From: Pontiellaceae bacterium B12219
GTDB lineage: Bacteria > Verrucomicrobiota > Kiritimatiellia > Kiritimatiellales > Pontiellaceae
Direction: 5' to 3'
DNA: 36,927 bases
Assembly: GCA_029432795.1 (NCBI GenBank)
Contig: JARNMJ010000044.1
Coordinates: forward strand, 1-36,927
The number at the start of each line of letters is the position of its first letter. Positions within the stretch are counted from its first letter, which is position 1. Below are positions 26,571 through 33,581 of this stretch, in pieces. The position numbers were made by a program, and so were the translations under genes. Below the pieces are notes generated by a model. It searched no databases. It worked only from the letters and a program-made list of their open reading frames with translations, and had not been told where the DNA came from.

Positions 26571-27830
26571 ATGAAAAAACAAATCATCACCACACTGTTA
26601 TTCGCCGCCGGATTTGCACTGGCAGAAGAACAAACCGCCAATGTAACCGTTGAACAAGAGGGGGCGGTGGTTGCAGCCAATGTGGCGCCCGCCAAACCCT
26701 GGTATGAAGAGGATCGTCTGTTTCCCCGCTACGAAAGCATGGTTGATTCAGGAATTATGCCGTTCCTCTATTTTGATTCCATTTATGCCGCAAATGTGGA
26801 CGGAGGCATAGAGACCGGCGATAATTTTACAGCGCAAACCTACGCCGGGGTGGATCTCGATCTGGAAAAACTGATTGGCTGGGATTCAACGATCATGAAA
26901 ATTTCGATGGTCAACCGGCAGGGTAACGGCATTGCCGGGGATGTCGGCGGCATCTATGACCCCATGTGCATCAACGGTGGTCCCGAAGGCCAGGTGACCT
27001 GGCTTTACCAGTTTTGGCTCGAGAAAAAGTTTGGTGATGATTGGGCGGTTAAACTGGGCCGGACCTCCATGGATGAGGATTTTGCCAACGACGATCTCTA
27101 CCGTTATTCGCTGAGCACGGCCATTAACGGGCCGATCCGTTCCATGATGCTGGAGAGTCCCCAGATCTTCTCCTTCCCGCTGGCGCTATGGGGCGGGCGT
27201 GTGAAATACAGCCCGAACGAGCGGCATCAGTTTCAGCTGGGGGCCTATCAGATCAACGATACTATCTGGAGCGATTACGTTCCGGGTACGGACTGGAGCA
27301 TTAACAGCGGTGATGGTGTAACTTTTATGGCGCAATACGACTGGACGCCGGAAATGATGGAGCGCCCGTCCCGCCTTTATCTCGGAATCGCCGACTCCGT
27401 TTATGAATACACCGATTTCGACGGCGGCACCACCGACAACCTTTTCCGCCTTTACGGGCATTTCGATTTCGAAGTGATCGATCGATTGTCCCTGTTCTGT
27501 TTCGGTGCATATACCCCTCAGGATGAAACGGCCAAGGTTCCGCTGCAGATCAGCGGCGGTGCAAACTGGAAAGGGCTGATTCCCGGCCGGGAAGACGATC
27601 GGACCATGCTCTTTGCCACCTACGGTAAAATCTCCGATGCCTACGGACAATATGTAACCATGGGCGATGTGGATGCTGAAATGGTCTACGAGCTGGGGCA
27701 TCGCGTTCAGATTATTCCGAGTTTCTACATCCAGCCGTCCGTTCAGTATATCGTGGATCCCGGCGGCGGAACGAATGGCGACATCGATAACGCGCTGGTT
27801 CTCGGCGCATGGATCGGCGCTTCGTTCTAA
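26571..27830 (+). CDS. OprB-type carbohydrate-selective porin
   Basis: A 419-residue outer-membrane beta barrel for sugar entry. A signal peptide (MKKQIITTLLFAAGFALA) is followed by a short linker and then strands with the OprB-like pattern (YDPMCINGGPEGQVTWLYQFWLEKKFGDDWAVKLGRTSMDEDF in part), ending in ...VLGAWIGASF with the terminal Phe of barrel proteins. AGGAGG lies eight bases before ATG 26571; a longer frame from 26469 runs through the upstream repeat and is not real. As last gene of the polyol module it would bring the substrate through the outer membrane. Confidence 0.85.
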   Translation: MKKQIITTLLFAAGFALAEEQTANVTVEQEGAVVAANVAPAKPWYEEDRLFPRYESMVDSGIMPFLYFDSIYAANVDGGIETGDNFTAQTYAGVDLDLEKLIGWDSTIMKISMVNRQGNGIAGDVGGIYDPMCINGGPEGQVTWLYQFWLEKKFGDDWAVKLGRTSMDEDFANDDLYRYSLSTAINGPIRSMMLESPQIFSFPLALWGGRVKYSPNERHQFQLGAYQINDTIWSDYVPGTDWSINSGDGVTFMAQYDWTPEMMERPSRLYLGIADSVYEYTDFDGGTTDNLFRLYGHFDFEVIDRLSLFCFGAYTPQDETAKVPLQISGGANWKGLIPGREDDRTMLFATYGKISDAYGQYVTMGDVDAEMVYELGHRVQIIPSFYIQPSVQYIVDPGGGTNGDIDNALVLGAWIGASF

Positions 27831-28149
27831 GACGTTCCAATGCCTGGTAAGAAATAAGGTATCCCGTAGAACGGTGCTCTGCGCCGTTTAGCCGCGCCAA
27901 ATACGAAACGGCCGGGCTGAATAGTGGGTAAAGATCTCTAAGGTGTAGAGCGCGTTTACCTGAGGAACGAAGGAAACGTGGATACCGTCGTTCGGCCTCA
28001 CCGCTTCCCTCATGCTTCGGGTAAGCGGTCCCCACACCTGCAACGCGGCAAAGATCCCTCATCTATATTTCTGGTGACAACCATTCTTATCCCCGCGCTT
28101 CCAGACATTGGAACTGAATTTGAGAGGACTCTAGATGACGGGCCGATTT
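27831..28149. other. 319-base gene-free stretch with several hairpins
   Basis: No credible gene. It starts with a decayed palindrome copy (27835-27849) and holds hairpins AACGGTGC/GCGCCGTT (27870-27888), GGTAAA/TTTACC enclosing CTCTA/TAGAG (27927-27960), GAACGA/TCGTTC (27965-27993) and ACCGCTTCCC/GGGTAAGCGGT with one bulge (28000-28029). The first could end the porin transcript, but it lacks a T-tract. A 30-base direct repeat begins at 28098. The density of stems suggests a structured RNA or a dispersed element. Confidence 0.4.
28098..28127. repeat. Direct repeat, left copy, flanking the toxin-antitoxin pair
   Basis: Thirty bases that contain TTCCAGACATTGGAA (28099-28113) and continue CTGAATTTGAGAGG. 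They match the right copy at 28721-28750 in 27 of 30 positions, in the same orientation. The copy lies 22 bases past the toxin stop codon. Confidence 0.75.
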
Positions 28150-28455
28150 TTAATGGGGCAGTGCCGTCTTCGTTTTGTCAGGATTTTGGCGTTGGTCAAG
28201 GACCCGGTACACAATCACAACATCAAGACTGATTTTGTAATATACAGCATAAGGGAAACGTTTGCTCAGCAGACGGTGATAATCGAAAATTTTACGGTGC
28301 TTTTCGGGGAATAACAGCAGCGAATCGATATCGGAGAACAGGGTATCGAAAAAGTATTCTCCCAGTTCTTCTCCCAGTTCTTCTCCCTGTTTTTCATAGA
28401 ACAGTCGACCTGTGTGTAGATCCTCAATCGCAGAGGGAAGAATTTTTATTTTCAT
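28150..28455 (-). CDS. RelE/ParE-family toxin
   Basis: A 101-residue small basic protein with the RelE/ParE plan: an N-terminal KILPSAIEDLHTGRLFYEKQG helix pair, the core LLLFPEKHRKI, then strands FPYAVYYKI and VVIVYRVLDQRQNP. Relatives either cleave mRNA on the ribosome or poison gyrase; which applies cannot be told. The antitoxin gene overlaps its start by four bases (ATGA), the normal type II layout. An in-frame tandem repeat of 12 bases (28357-28387) gives EELGEELGE in the helix loop, an insertion relative to the usual short loop. Confidence 0.87.
   Translation of the reverse strand: MKIKILPSAIEDLHTGRLFYEKQGEELGEELGEYFFDTLFSDIDSLLLFPEKHRKIFDYHRLLSKRFPYAVYYKISLDVVIVYRVLDQRQNPDKTKTALPH
28357..28387. 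repeat. 12-bp tandem repeat inside the toxin gene
   Basis: TTCTCCCAGTTC occurs twice in tandem (28357-28368 and 28369-28380), followed by a partial third copy TTCTCCC. The unit is a multiple of three, so copy changes keep the frame and alter the number of EELG units. Confidence 0.75.
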
Positions 28456-28661
28456 GCAAATCGGTTGCGTAACTGGTTTTTTGCCTCTTTCCAGTCAACA
28501 GGTTGTTCAAGGCCTTTTGAAACGCGCTCTTCAGTTTCTTTAAGGGCTTGTTCATGCCATGCTGGAGCGGAGACCTCGGTTTTAGAAAGGTTTTCCCAGA
28601 TCGCTTCCATGAGCTCGAGTTTTTCTTCTTGGCTCAACTTTTCAATATCAGTTGTTTTCAT
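28452..28661 (-). CDS. Addiction-module antitoxin
   Basis: A 69-residue acidic helical protein of the short 'addiction module component' family (TIGR02574-like): MKTTDIEKLSQEEKLELMEAI then WENL, followed by PAWHEQALKE and a C-terminal VDWKEAKNQLRNRF. It neutralises the RelE/ParE-type toxin encoded four bases overlapping downstream. ATG 28661 gives the normal family length; a longer frame to 28787 runs through the upstream repeat. The right flanking repeat with a palindrome lies 60 to 89 bases upstream and overlaps the likely promoter region. Confidence 0.85.
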   Translation of the reverse strand: MKTTDIEKLSQEEKLELMEAIWENLSKTEVSAPAWHEQALKETEERVSKGLEQPVDWKEAKNQLRNRFA

Positions 28662-28720
28662 GATGAATGGGATATAGCAGAGGTAAGGCCGAAATGCAAA
28701 CGGCACAGAGATGTTTGAGG

Positions 28721-28750
28721 CTTCCAGGCATTGGAACTGAATTCGACAGG
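28721..28750. repeat. Direct repeat, right copy, flanking the toxin-antitoxin pair
   Basis: The right copy of the 30-base repeat, with TTCCAGGCATTGGAA at 28722-28736 followed by CTGAATTCGACAGG. Mismatches to the left copy are at positions 8, 24 and 27. The two copies bracket a 653-base segment that holds only the toxin-antitoxin pair. Confidence 0.75.
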
Positions 28751-28891
28751 CCGAAGCATAATACCAATTACAAAAACATATAGGCATTTAGGGCAGTCGC
28801 TTCCGTTCAGCAGGGCAGGCGGGACAGAACTAAAAAGTGACAACTTTAAATCAGGACGTAAATGACAGATAAGGCAGAGAAATGCTTCGGT

Positions 28892-29923
28892 TTAATGAAC
28901 GTTTATTTCCTGTAATGGTGAATGGGTGTGAGCTTCGAACACATCCAGCGATCTAAAAAATAGTTCACGGCATTTGGTATTCACGGTTTCGATGGGGAGT
29001 TGTTTAAAGCTTTCGGGATCGTTGGCCTGGATGACCCATTCTCGGTGTTGATACAAATTGGCCTGTCCGGGAGTGCAACTGTTAATGAGCATCAATACGC
29101 GTTTGTTTTGGGCCATGGCGAGGTGGATCATTCCGGTATCTCCTCCGATGATGAGAGAAGATAAATGCATCAGTCCGGCGGAAACCAGCAGGGGGGTGTT
29201 GCTGAATGCGGGAAAGCCTCTTTCGCGGGCCAACTCCAGATTCGGGGCATCATTCGGCCCGCCGCCGAACAGAACTTGAATACCCTGATCCCGCCAATAT
29301 TCAGCGACGGCTATATAGTTCATAAAGGGCCAGTTTTTTCTTTCGTTGCTGGTGAAGGGCTGGATATACAAACTGGGCTTATCCGGGTTCATATTTGCTT
29401 TTTCGAACAACGCTTTCGCCCGGTTGATCGCATCTCCGGGAATGGAAAACTGATTTTCAGGTTCCGACATGCGGATCCCGCAGGTCCGCAATAATAAAAG
29501 GTCCCGTTCGATGGGATGAAGATTTGTATTCCGCGGAATGCTCCGGGTGTAGGCCCATTTCCGGCCCCGGCTGTAAATGGTGCTCCAGCGTTCCGCCGCT
29601 CCGGTAATCCAGGAAAACCAGGCCGTTTCTCCATAGCCCTGCAAATCAACCACCAATGAAAACTTTCCTGCACGGAGACGGTAAATGAGCCGGAATAATT
29701 CCGGCAGAGCCCGCAGGGGGCTTCTGATTGCGTCCTGGTCGAGCGTGAGTACTTCATCCACATCTCTGAAGCCTTCGAGCAGGGCGGAATTTGAGCTGCG
29801 GGTGAGGTAGGTGATACGGGCGTCGGGATAGTGTTCCCGCACCGCATGAACGGCTGGCAGGGTGAGAACGATATCCCCGATGGACCGCAGGCGAATGATT
29901 AAAATATTGGTACGCTTTTTCAT
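28892..29923 (-). CDS. GT9-family glycosyltransferase (heptosyltransferase-like)
   Basis: A 343-residue GT-B fold enzyme of family 9, related to ADP-heptose:LPS heptosyltransferases that build the lipopolysaccharide core on the cytoplasmic face of the inner membrane. Signs are the N-terminal ILIIRLRSIGDIVLTLPAV, the acceptor-domain DLQGYGETAW, the C-domain IQPFTSNERKNWP and the nucleotide-sugar-binding IGGDTGMIHLAMA. GGGAG precedes the start. It stands alone, divergent from a two-component system, and no other LPS gene is near. The sugar donor may not be heptose. A tail of about 40 residues is less conserved. Confidence 0.87.
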   Translation of the reverse strand: MKKRTNILIIRLRSIGDIVLTLPAVHAVREHYPDARITYLTRSSNSALLEGFRDVDEVLTLDQDAIRSPLRALPELFRLIYRLRAGKFSLVVDLQGYGETAWFSWITGAAERWSTIYSRGRKWAYTRSIPRNTNLHPIERDLLLLRTCGIRMSEPENQFSIPGDAINRAKALFEKANMNPDKPSLYIQPFTSNERKNWPFMNYIAVAEYWRDQGIQVLFGGGPNDAPNLELARERGFPAFSNTPLLVSAGLMHLSSLIIGGDTGMIHLAMAQNKRVLMLINSCTPGQANLYQHREWVIQANDPESFKQLPIETVNTKCRELFFRSLDVFEAHTHSPLQEINVH

Positions 29924-29994
29924 GGTTTTACTCCCATTGGTTCCGCGTCAGATGATTGAACTGCCGTGGTCTTGTTTATGGCGGGAACGTAGTG

Positions 29995-30008
29995 CCGGGA
30001 TATCCCGG
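29995..30008. promoter_or_regulatory. 14-bp perfect palindrome in the divergent promoter region
   Basis: CCGGGATATCCCGG lies between the glycosyltransferase and the response regulator gene, 102 bases before the GTG start. It could be an operator for the regulator. TATACT near 30078 is a possible -10. Both are weak single-site observations. Confidence 0.3.
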
Positions 30009-30109
30009 GAGGCAATTTCAGGAACTTAACCATTTCGTCATGTTCGGTTGATTGCGCTGGTCAGGGTTGCGCAGGTATATACTATGCCTTTCGAGAGGGA
30101 GGCCGGTCC

Positions 30110-30787
30110 GTGGATATATTGCTGATAGAAGATGATCAAAAAATTGCCTTGTTTGTGCTCAAGGGGTTACGGCAGTCCGGCTACACCGTTGAGCATGCTC
30201 AACGCGGTGACGACGGGTTGCGGACCGCGCTCGCCGGCAACCATTCACTGCTGATTGTCGATCTCATGCTGCCCGGCCTGGATGGACTGCAGATTATTCA
30301 GCAGTTCAGAGACGCCCGGCGGAATACGCCGATTCTGATTCTGAGTGCTAAAAGTGATATTGAGGACCGTGTGCTGGGGTTGCGCGCCGGGGCTGATGAT
30401 TATCTGGTGAAACCGTTTTCTTTTGCAGAACTGCTGGCCCGGGTTGAGGCCCGTTTGCGGCGTTACGATCAGCATCCGCCGGCGGAACTCTGTGTGGCCA
30501 ATCTCCGGGTGGATATTCTGCGGAATAAGGTCTTTCGGGATGACGATGAAATTTTTCTCCAACCCCTGGAATACATGTTATTGGTTTATCTGATGCGGCA
30601 GGTGGACCGGGTGGTTTCAAAGGATACAATTCTGCAGCAGGTCTGGCAGTATAATGCGGGCTCGCAGACGAATGTGGTGGAGGCCCGGATTTGCCAACTG
30701 CGGGAAAAAATTGATCGGTCCTATGAACCGAAACTGATTCATACGATAAGGGGGGCGGGCTATGCGCTCACCATTAAAGACACATAA
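30110..30787 (+). CDS. OmpR-family response regulator
   Basis: A 225-residue two-component regulator of the CusR/QseB type. The receiver has the acidic pocket IEDD (about 7-9), the phospho-acceptor D51 in LIVDLMLPG and the Lys in YLVKPF. The C-terminal winged helix includes YMLLVYLMRQVDRVVSKDTIL and a recognition helix with TNVVEARICQLREKI. The start is GTG 30110, with GGGAGG eight bases upstream. The kinase gene overlaps its end by 26 bases, so the two are coupled. The signal is unknown. Confidence 0.93.
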   Translation: MDILLIEDDQKIALFVLKGLRQSGYTVEHAQRGDDGLRTALAGNHSLLIVDLMLPGLDGLQIIQQFRDARRNTPILILSAKSDIEDRVLGLRAGADDYLVKPFSFAELLARVEARLRRYDQHPPAELCVANLRVDILRNKVFRDDDEIFLQPLEYMLLVYLMRQVDRVVSKDTILQQVWQYNAGSQTNVVEARICQLREKIDRSYEPKLIHTIRGAGYALTIKDT

Positions 30788-32438
30788 AAGCCGATCCTTT
30801 CGGTTTCGAATGGTGCGGTATAGTCTGGGACTCACCCTGGTGCTGCTTCTGGTTACGTTCGGAATCAGTTTATTCATGGTATATCAGCGGTTGCGATCGG
30901 ATGCCTTGATTCAATTGGATCGGGCCATGGTGTTTTTAACGGAAAAGTATGTGGGAACCGCCCCGGAATACGAACCGCAGCAAATCCTGATGAGCCAGTG
31001 GCCTGAAGAGCTCCGGACTGCGTTCCATCAAAAATTTCCAACGGCAAAGATTGCTCTTATTGAAGCGGAAGGTCAGCACGATGGCCTGGGTTATGAAGTG
31101 ATTGCATCCACCGGCCGGGAGCGGATGGAAATCCTTATCTCGGAAGGCGGCCAAATGTGGATCGCCCATTCGGAATCGATTGAGGAAATTTTCCAGGCGT
31201 TGGATGCTTCTCTCATCAATCCGTTTGGCGATGCCTCCGCATCGGGAATCAGTTTGCTGTTACTGGACCCGATGGGGAAAATAATAGGAGGTACAGCAGC
31301 GGACGCGATTCCCATGGACCGGGCAACGCTCCAGCAACACTTGACGGAAACAAATGCGGAGGTTCATTCGTCGGAATTTATGAAAAGTATTTTCATCGCC
31401 CGGAAAATGTACGATGGAAATTTGCTGTGTATCTCGGACGACTTTTCCGCCGGGGTGATGGAGCTTCGGCGCTGGGGCATCTTTTTGCTGAGTTTGCTGG
31501 TGGTCTTTCTGCCGTTCAGTCTGATGGCCGGTCTGCTTCTTTCGCGGCATGCGATGGAAGGGGTTAAACGGGTTGCTGAAGCGGCCCGCGTGTTCGATGC
31601 CGGGCATCTGCAGCAGCGTGTGCAGAGTCGCAGGGCGGGTTCCGAAGTGGAGGAACTGTGCCGCTCATTTAACGGAATGGCTTCGCGAATCGAAAAACTC
31701 GTGCGGGAACTGCGGGAGGTGACGGCCAATATCGCCCACGATATCCGCACTCCTATCACGCGCATACGCGGCCTGGTGGAAACCATGGACTGGAATGGAG
31801 CTTCCGAATCCGAGCGCGCTGAAATTTCCGGAATGGTGATTGCGGAATGCGATCAACTGACGCCGCTGGTGACTGATATTCTGGATATGGCCCGTGCAGA
31901 AACCGGCGTGATGGAACTGCATCGGGAGTCAATTGATTTAGGTGCCGAACTGGAAAAATCAATCGAGATATTTTCTGCATTTGCGATGGAGAAAAAAATC
32001 ACCCTGCATCATGAATGTTCAGCGGAGTCGGTTTGGGTGGAGGCGGATCGAAGTAAGATGCAGCGGATAATCTCCAATCTGTTGGATAATGCCATTAAAT
32101 ACACCCCGCCGGGCGGGCGGATTGATATCCGTCTTTTTCACGATGAAAAACGGGTTGGTTTTGAAGTGGCGGACAACGGGGAGGGCATTCCGCCGTCAGA
32201 GCGGGAATCGGTTTTTGAACGTTTTAATCGGAGTGGAGACAGTCGAACCATTCCCGGCAATGGGCTGGGACTGAGTCTCGTCAAGGCCTTTGTTGAGTTA
32301 CACGGAGGGGGCGTGGTGCTGAAACCGGTTGACCCGCACGGATGTGCTTTCAGCGTATGGATTCCTGTGGAAAAGCCTAAAGAAGGCTGGAATCTGAAGG
32401 ATGTTTCGTGGCTCGGTCGAAAAGAGGCCGGCAGTTAA
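30762..32438 (+). CDS. Two-component sensor histidine kinase
   Basis: A 558-residue membrane kinase, the partner of the regulator that overlaps its start. TM1 is at about 17-41, a periplasmic sensor domain at about 42-237, TM2 at about 238-260, HAMP at about 261-313, HisKA with H326 in NIAHDIRTPITR, and HATPase_c with NLLDNAIKYTPPGG, DNGEGIPPSE and GNGLGLSLVKA. The core resembles CusS/heavy-metal-type kinases. The sensor domain has no Cys or His cluster that would prove a metal ligand. The start at 30762 has a G-rich stretch upstream; a second ATG at 30810 lacks a ribosome binding site. Confidence 0.92.
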   Translation: MRSPLKTHKSRSFRFRMVRYSLGLTLVLLLVTFGISLFMVYQRLRSDALIQLDRAMVFLTEKYVGTAPEYEPQQILMSQWPEELRTAFHQKFPTAKIALIEAEGQHDGLGYEVIASTGRERMEILISEGGQMWIAHSESIEEIFQALDASLINPFGDASASGISLLLLDPMGKIIGGTAADAIPMDRATLQQHLTETNAEVHSSEFMKSIFIARKMYDGNLLCISDDFSAGVMELRRWGIFLLSLLVVFLPFSLMAGLLLSRHAMEGVKRVAEAARVFDAGHLQQRVQSRRAGSEVEELCRSFNGMASRIEKLVRELREVTANIAHDIRTPITRIRGLVETMDWNGASESERAEISGMVIAECDQLTPLVTDILDMARAETGVMELHRESIDLGAELEKSIEIFSAFAMEKKITLHHECSAESVWVEADRSKMQRIISNLLDNAIKYTPPGGRIDIRLFHDEKRVGFEVADNGEGIPPSERESVFERFNRSGDSRTIPGNGLGLSLVKAFVELHGGGVVLKPVDPHGCAFSVWIPVEKPKEGWNLKDVSWLGRKEAGS

Positions 32439-32518
32439 TGGCATTGCTGATAGTGAAGAGGATATTTGACAGCGTTGGATGTCCCCCATAGATTCTATTG
32501 TTTTCAAGGAACCAGTAT

Positions 32519-33556
32519 ATGAGTGAATTTGCACAGATCCCCATGCAGTTTATCGGCCCGCTTAAGGTGTCCGGCGCAACCATCGAAGGCGACTACGAGG
32601 TGCCGCTGGCGACCTACGAAACACCGCTTTGGCCGTCGGTCAACCGCGGCGCCCGCGTTTCCATGAACTGCGAAGGCGGAATCAACTGCACGGTGATCGA
32701 CGACCGCATGACGCGCTCGGTCCTTTTTGAAGCGCCCGATGCGACGGAAGCCTTCCAGGCTCTGGAAAAAATAAAGGCCGATTTTCCAATCCTTGGAAAG
32801 GTGGTGGAGGGGACCAGCCGTTTTGCGAAGCTGATCAATATCAATTCCCAGATTGCCGCCAACCTGCTGTTCATTCGGTTTGAATTCACGACGGGCGATG
32901 CCTCCGGCCACAATATGTGCACACAGGCCGCCGAAGCATTGATGAATCACATTCTTTCAATTCACCCGAACCTGAAATACGGCTCGATTTCCGGCAACTA
33001 CTGCTCCGACAAAAAAGCCACGGCGGTCAACGGCATCCTCGGCCGCGGAAAATACGTCGTTGCGGAACTTACAATTCCTGAAAAAATCTGCCGGCGTTAT
33101 CTGAAAACCACGCCGGAAAAAGTTGTGCAGCTCAACATCCGTAAAAATCTGATCGGCACCTTGCTGGCCGGCGGAGCGCGCAGTGCCAACGCGCACTTTG
33201 CCAATATGCTGCTCGGTTTCTACCTCGCCACCGGGCAGGACGCCGCCAACATTGTGGAAGGCTCGCAGGGATTCACCATTTGCGAGGAGCGGGAAGGGAA
33301 CCTTTATTTTTCCGTCACCCTGCCGAATCTGATTATGGGCACGGTCGGCAACGGGAAGGGCCTCGATTTTGTGCTGGAAAATATGCAGCGCATGGGCCTG
33401 ACCGAAAACCGCGAACCCGGCGAAAACGCCAAACGCCTCGCCTGCCTCTGCGCCGCGCAGGTTCTCTGCGGCGAACTTTCGCTGCTCGCCGCCCAGACCA
33501 ATCCCGGCGAGCTGATGGATGCCCACCGCCGCATTGAACGCGGGAAGAAGATCTGA
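32519..33556 (+). CDS. Compact hydroxymethylglutaryl-CoA reductase
   Basis: A 345-residue HMG-CoA reductase, which makes mevalonate from HMG-CoA with NAD(P)H. The N-terminal phrase GPLKVSG...YEVPLATYETPLWPSVNRG holds the catalytic Glu (E34). Then come FTTGDASGHNM (altered from the usual TGDAMGMNM), SGNYCSDKKATAVNGILGRGK with the catalytic Lys (DKK 164-166), LATGQD with the Asp (D241), IMGTVGNGKGL, and a C-terminal His (H336 in MDAH). All four catalytic residues are accounted for, but two signatures deviate. AAGGA precedes ATG 32519. It has no membrane anchor. No other mevalonate gene is near. It lies 25 bases upstream of the cotransporter, perhaps in one operon. Confidence 0.88.
   Translation: MSEFAQIPMQFIGPLKVSGATIEGDYEVPLATYETPLWPSVNRGARVSMNCEGGINCTVIDDRMTRSVLFEAPDATEAFQALEKIKADFPILGKVVEGTSRFAKLININSQIAANLLFIRFEFTTGDASGHNMCTQAAEALMNHILSIHPNLKYGSISGNYCSDKKATAVNGILGRGKYVVAELTIPEKICRRYLKTTPEKVVQLNIRKNLIGTLLAGGARSANAHFANMLLGFYLATGQDAANIVEGSQGFTICEEREGNLYFSVTLPNLIMGTVGNGKGLDFVLENMQRMGLTENREPGENAKRLACLCAAQVLCGELSLLAAQTNPGELMDAHRRIERGKKI
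32753..32767. repeat. TTCCAG-NNN-CTGGAA palindrome inside the HMG-CoA reductase gene
   Basis: TTCCAGGCTCTGGAA, in the codons for FQALE. It is followed 31 bases on (centre to centre) by an exact TTCCAA copy. Confidence 0.55.
32784..32798. repeat. TTCCAA-NNN-TTGGAA palindrome inside the HMG-CoA reductase gene
   Basis: TTCCAATCCTTGGAA, in the codons for FPILGK. Same PxLG frame as the copies in ffh and Na/Pi copy 2. Confidence 0.7.
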
Positions 33557-33581
33557 TGCCAGACCAGCTATAGGATATCGT

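Noticed and set aside
27712-28062. A 116-residue frame on the minus strand covering the gap after the OprB gene
   Set aside because: Very Arg-rich, overlaps the porin's 3' end and the hairpins, no ribosome binding site or known domain.
32519-33556. First read as methenyl-tetrahydromethanopterin cyclohydrolase
   Set aside because: The SGNYCSDKK, VPLATYETPLWPSVNRG and TGQD motifs identify HMG-CoA reductase.
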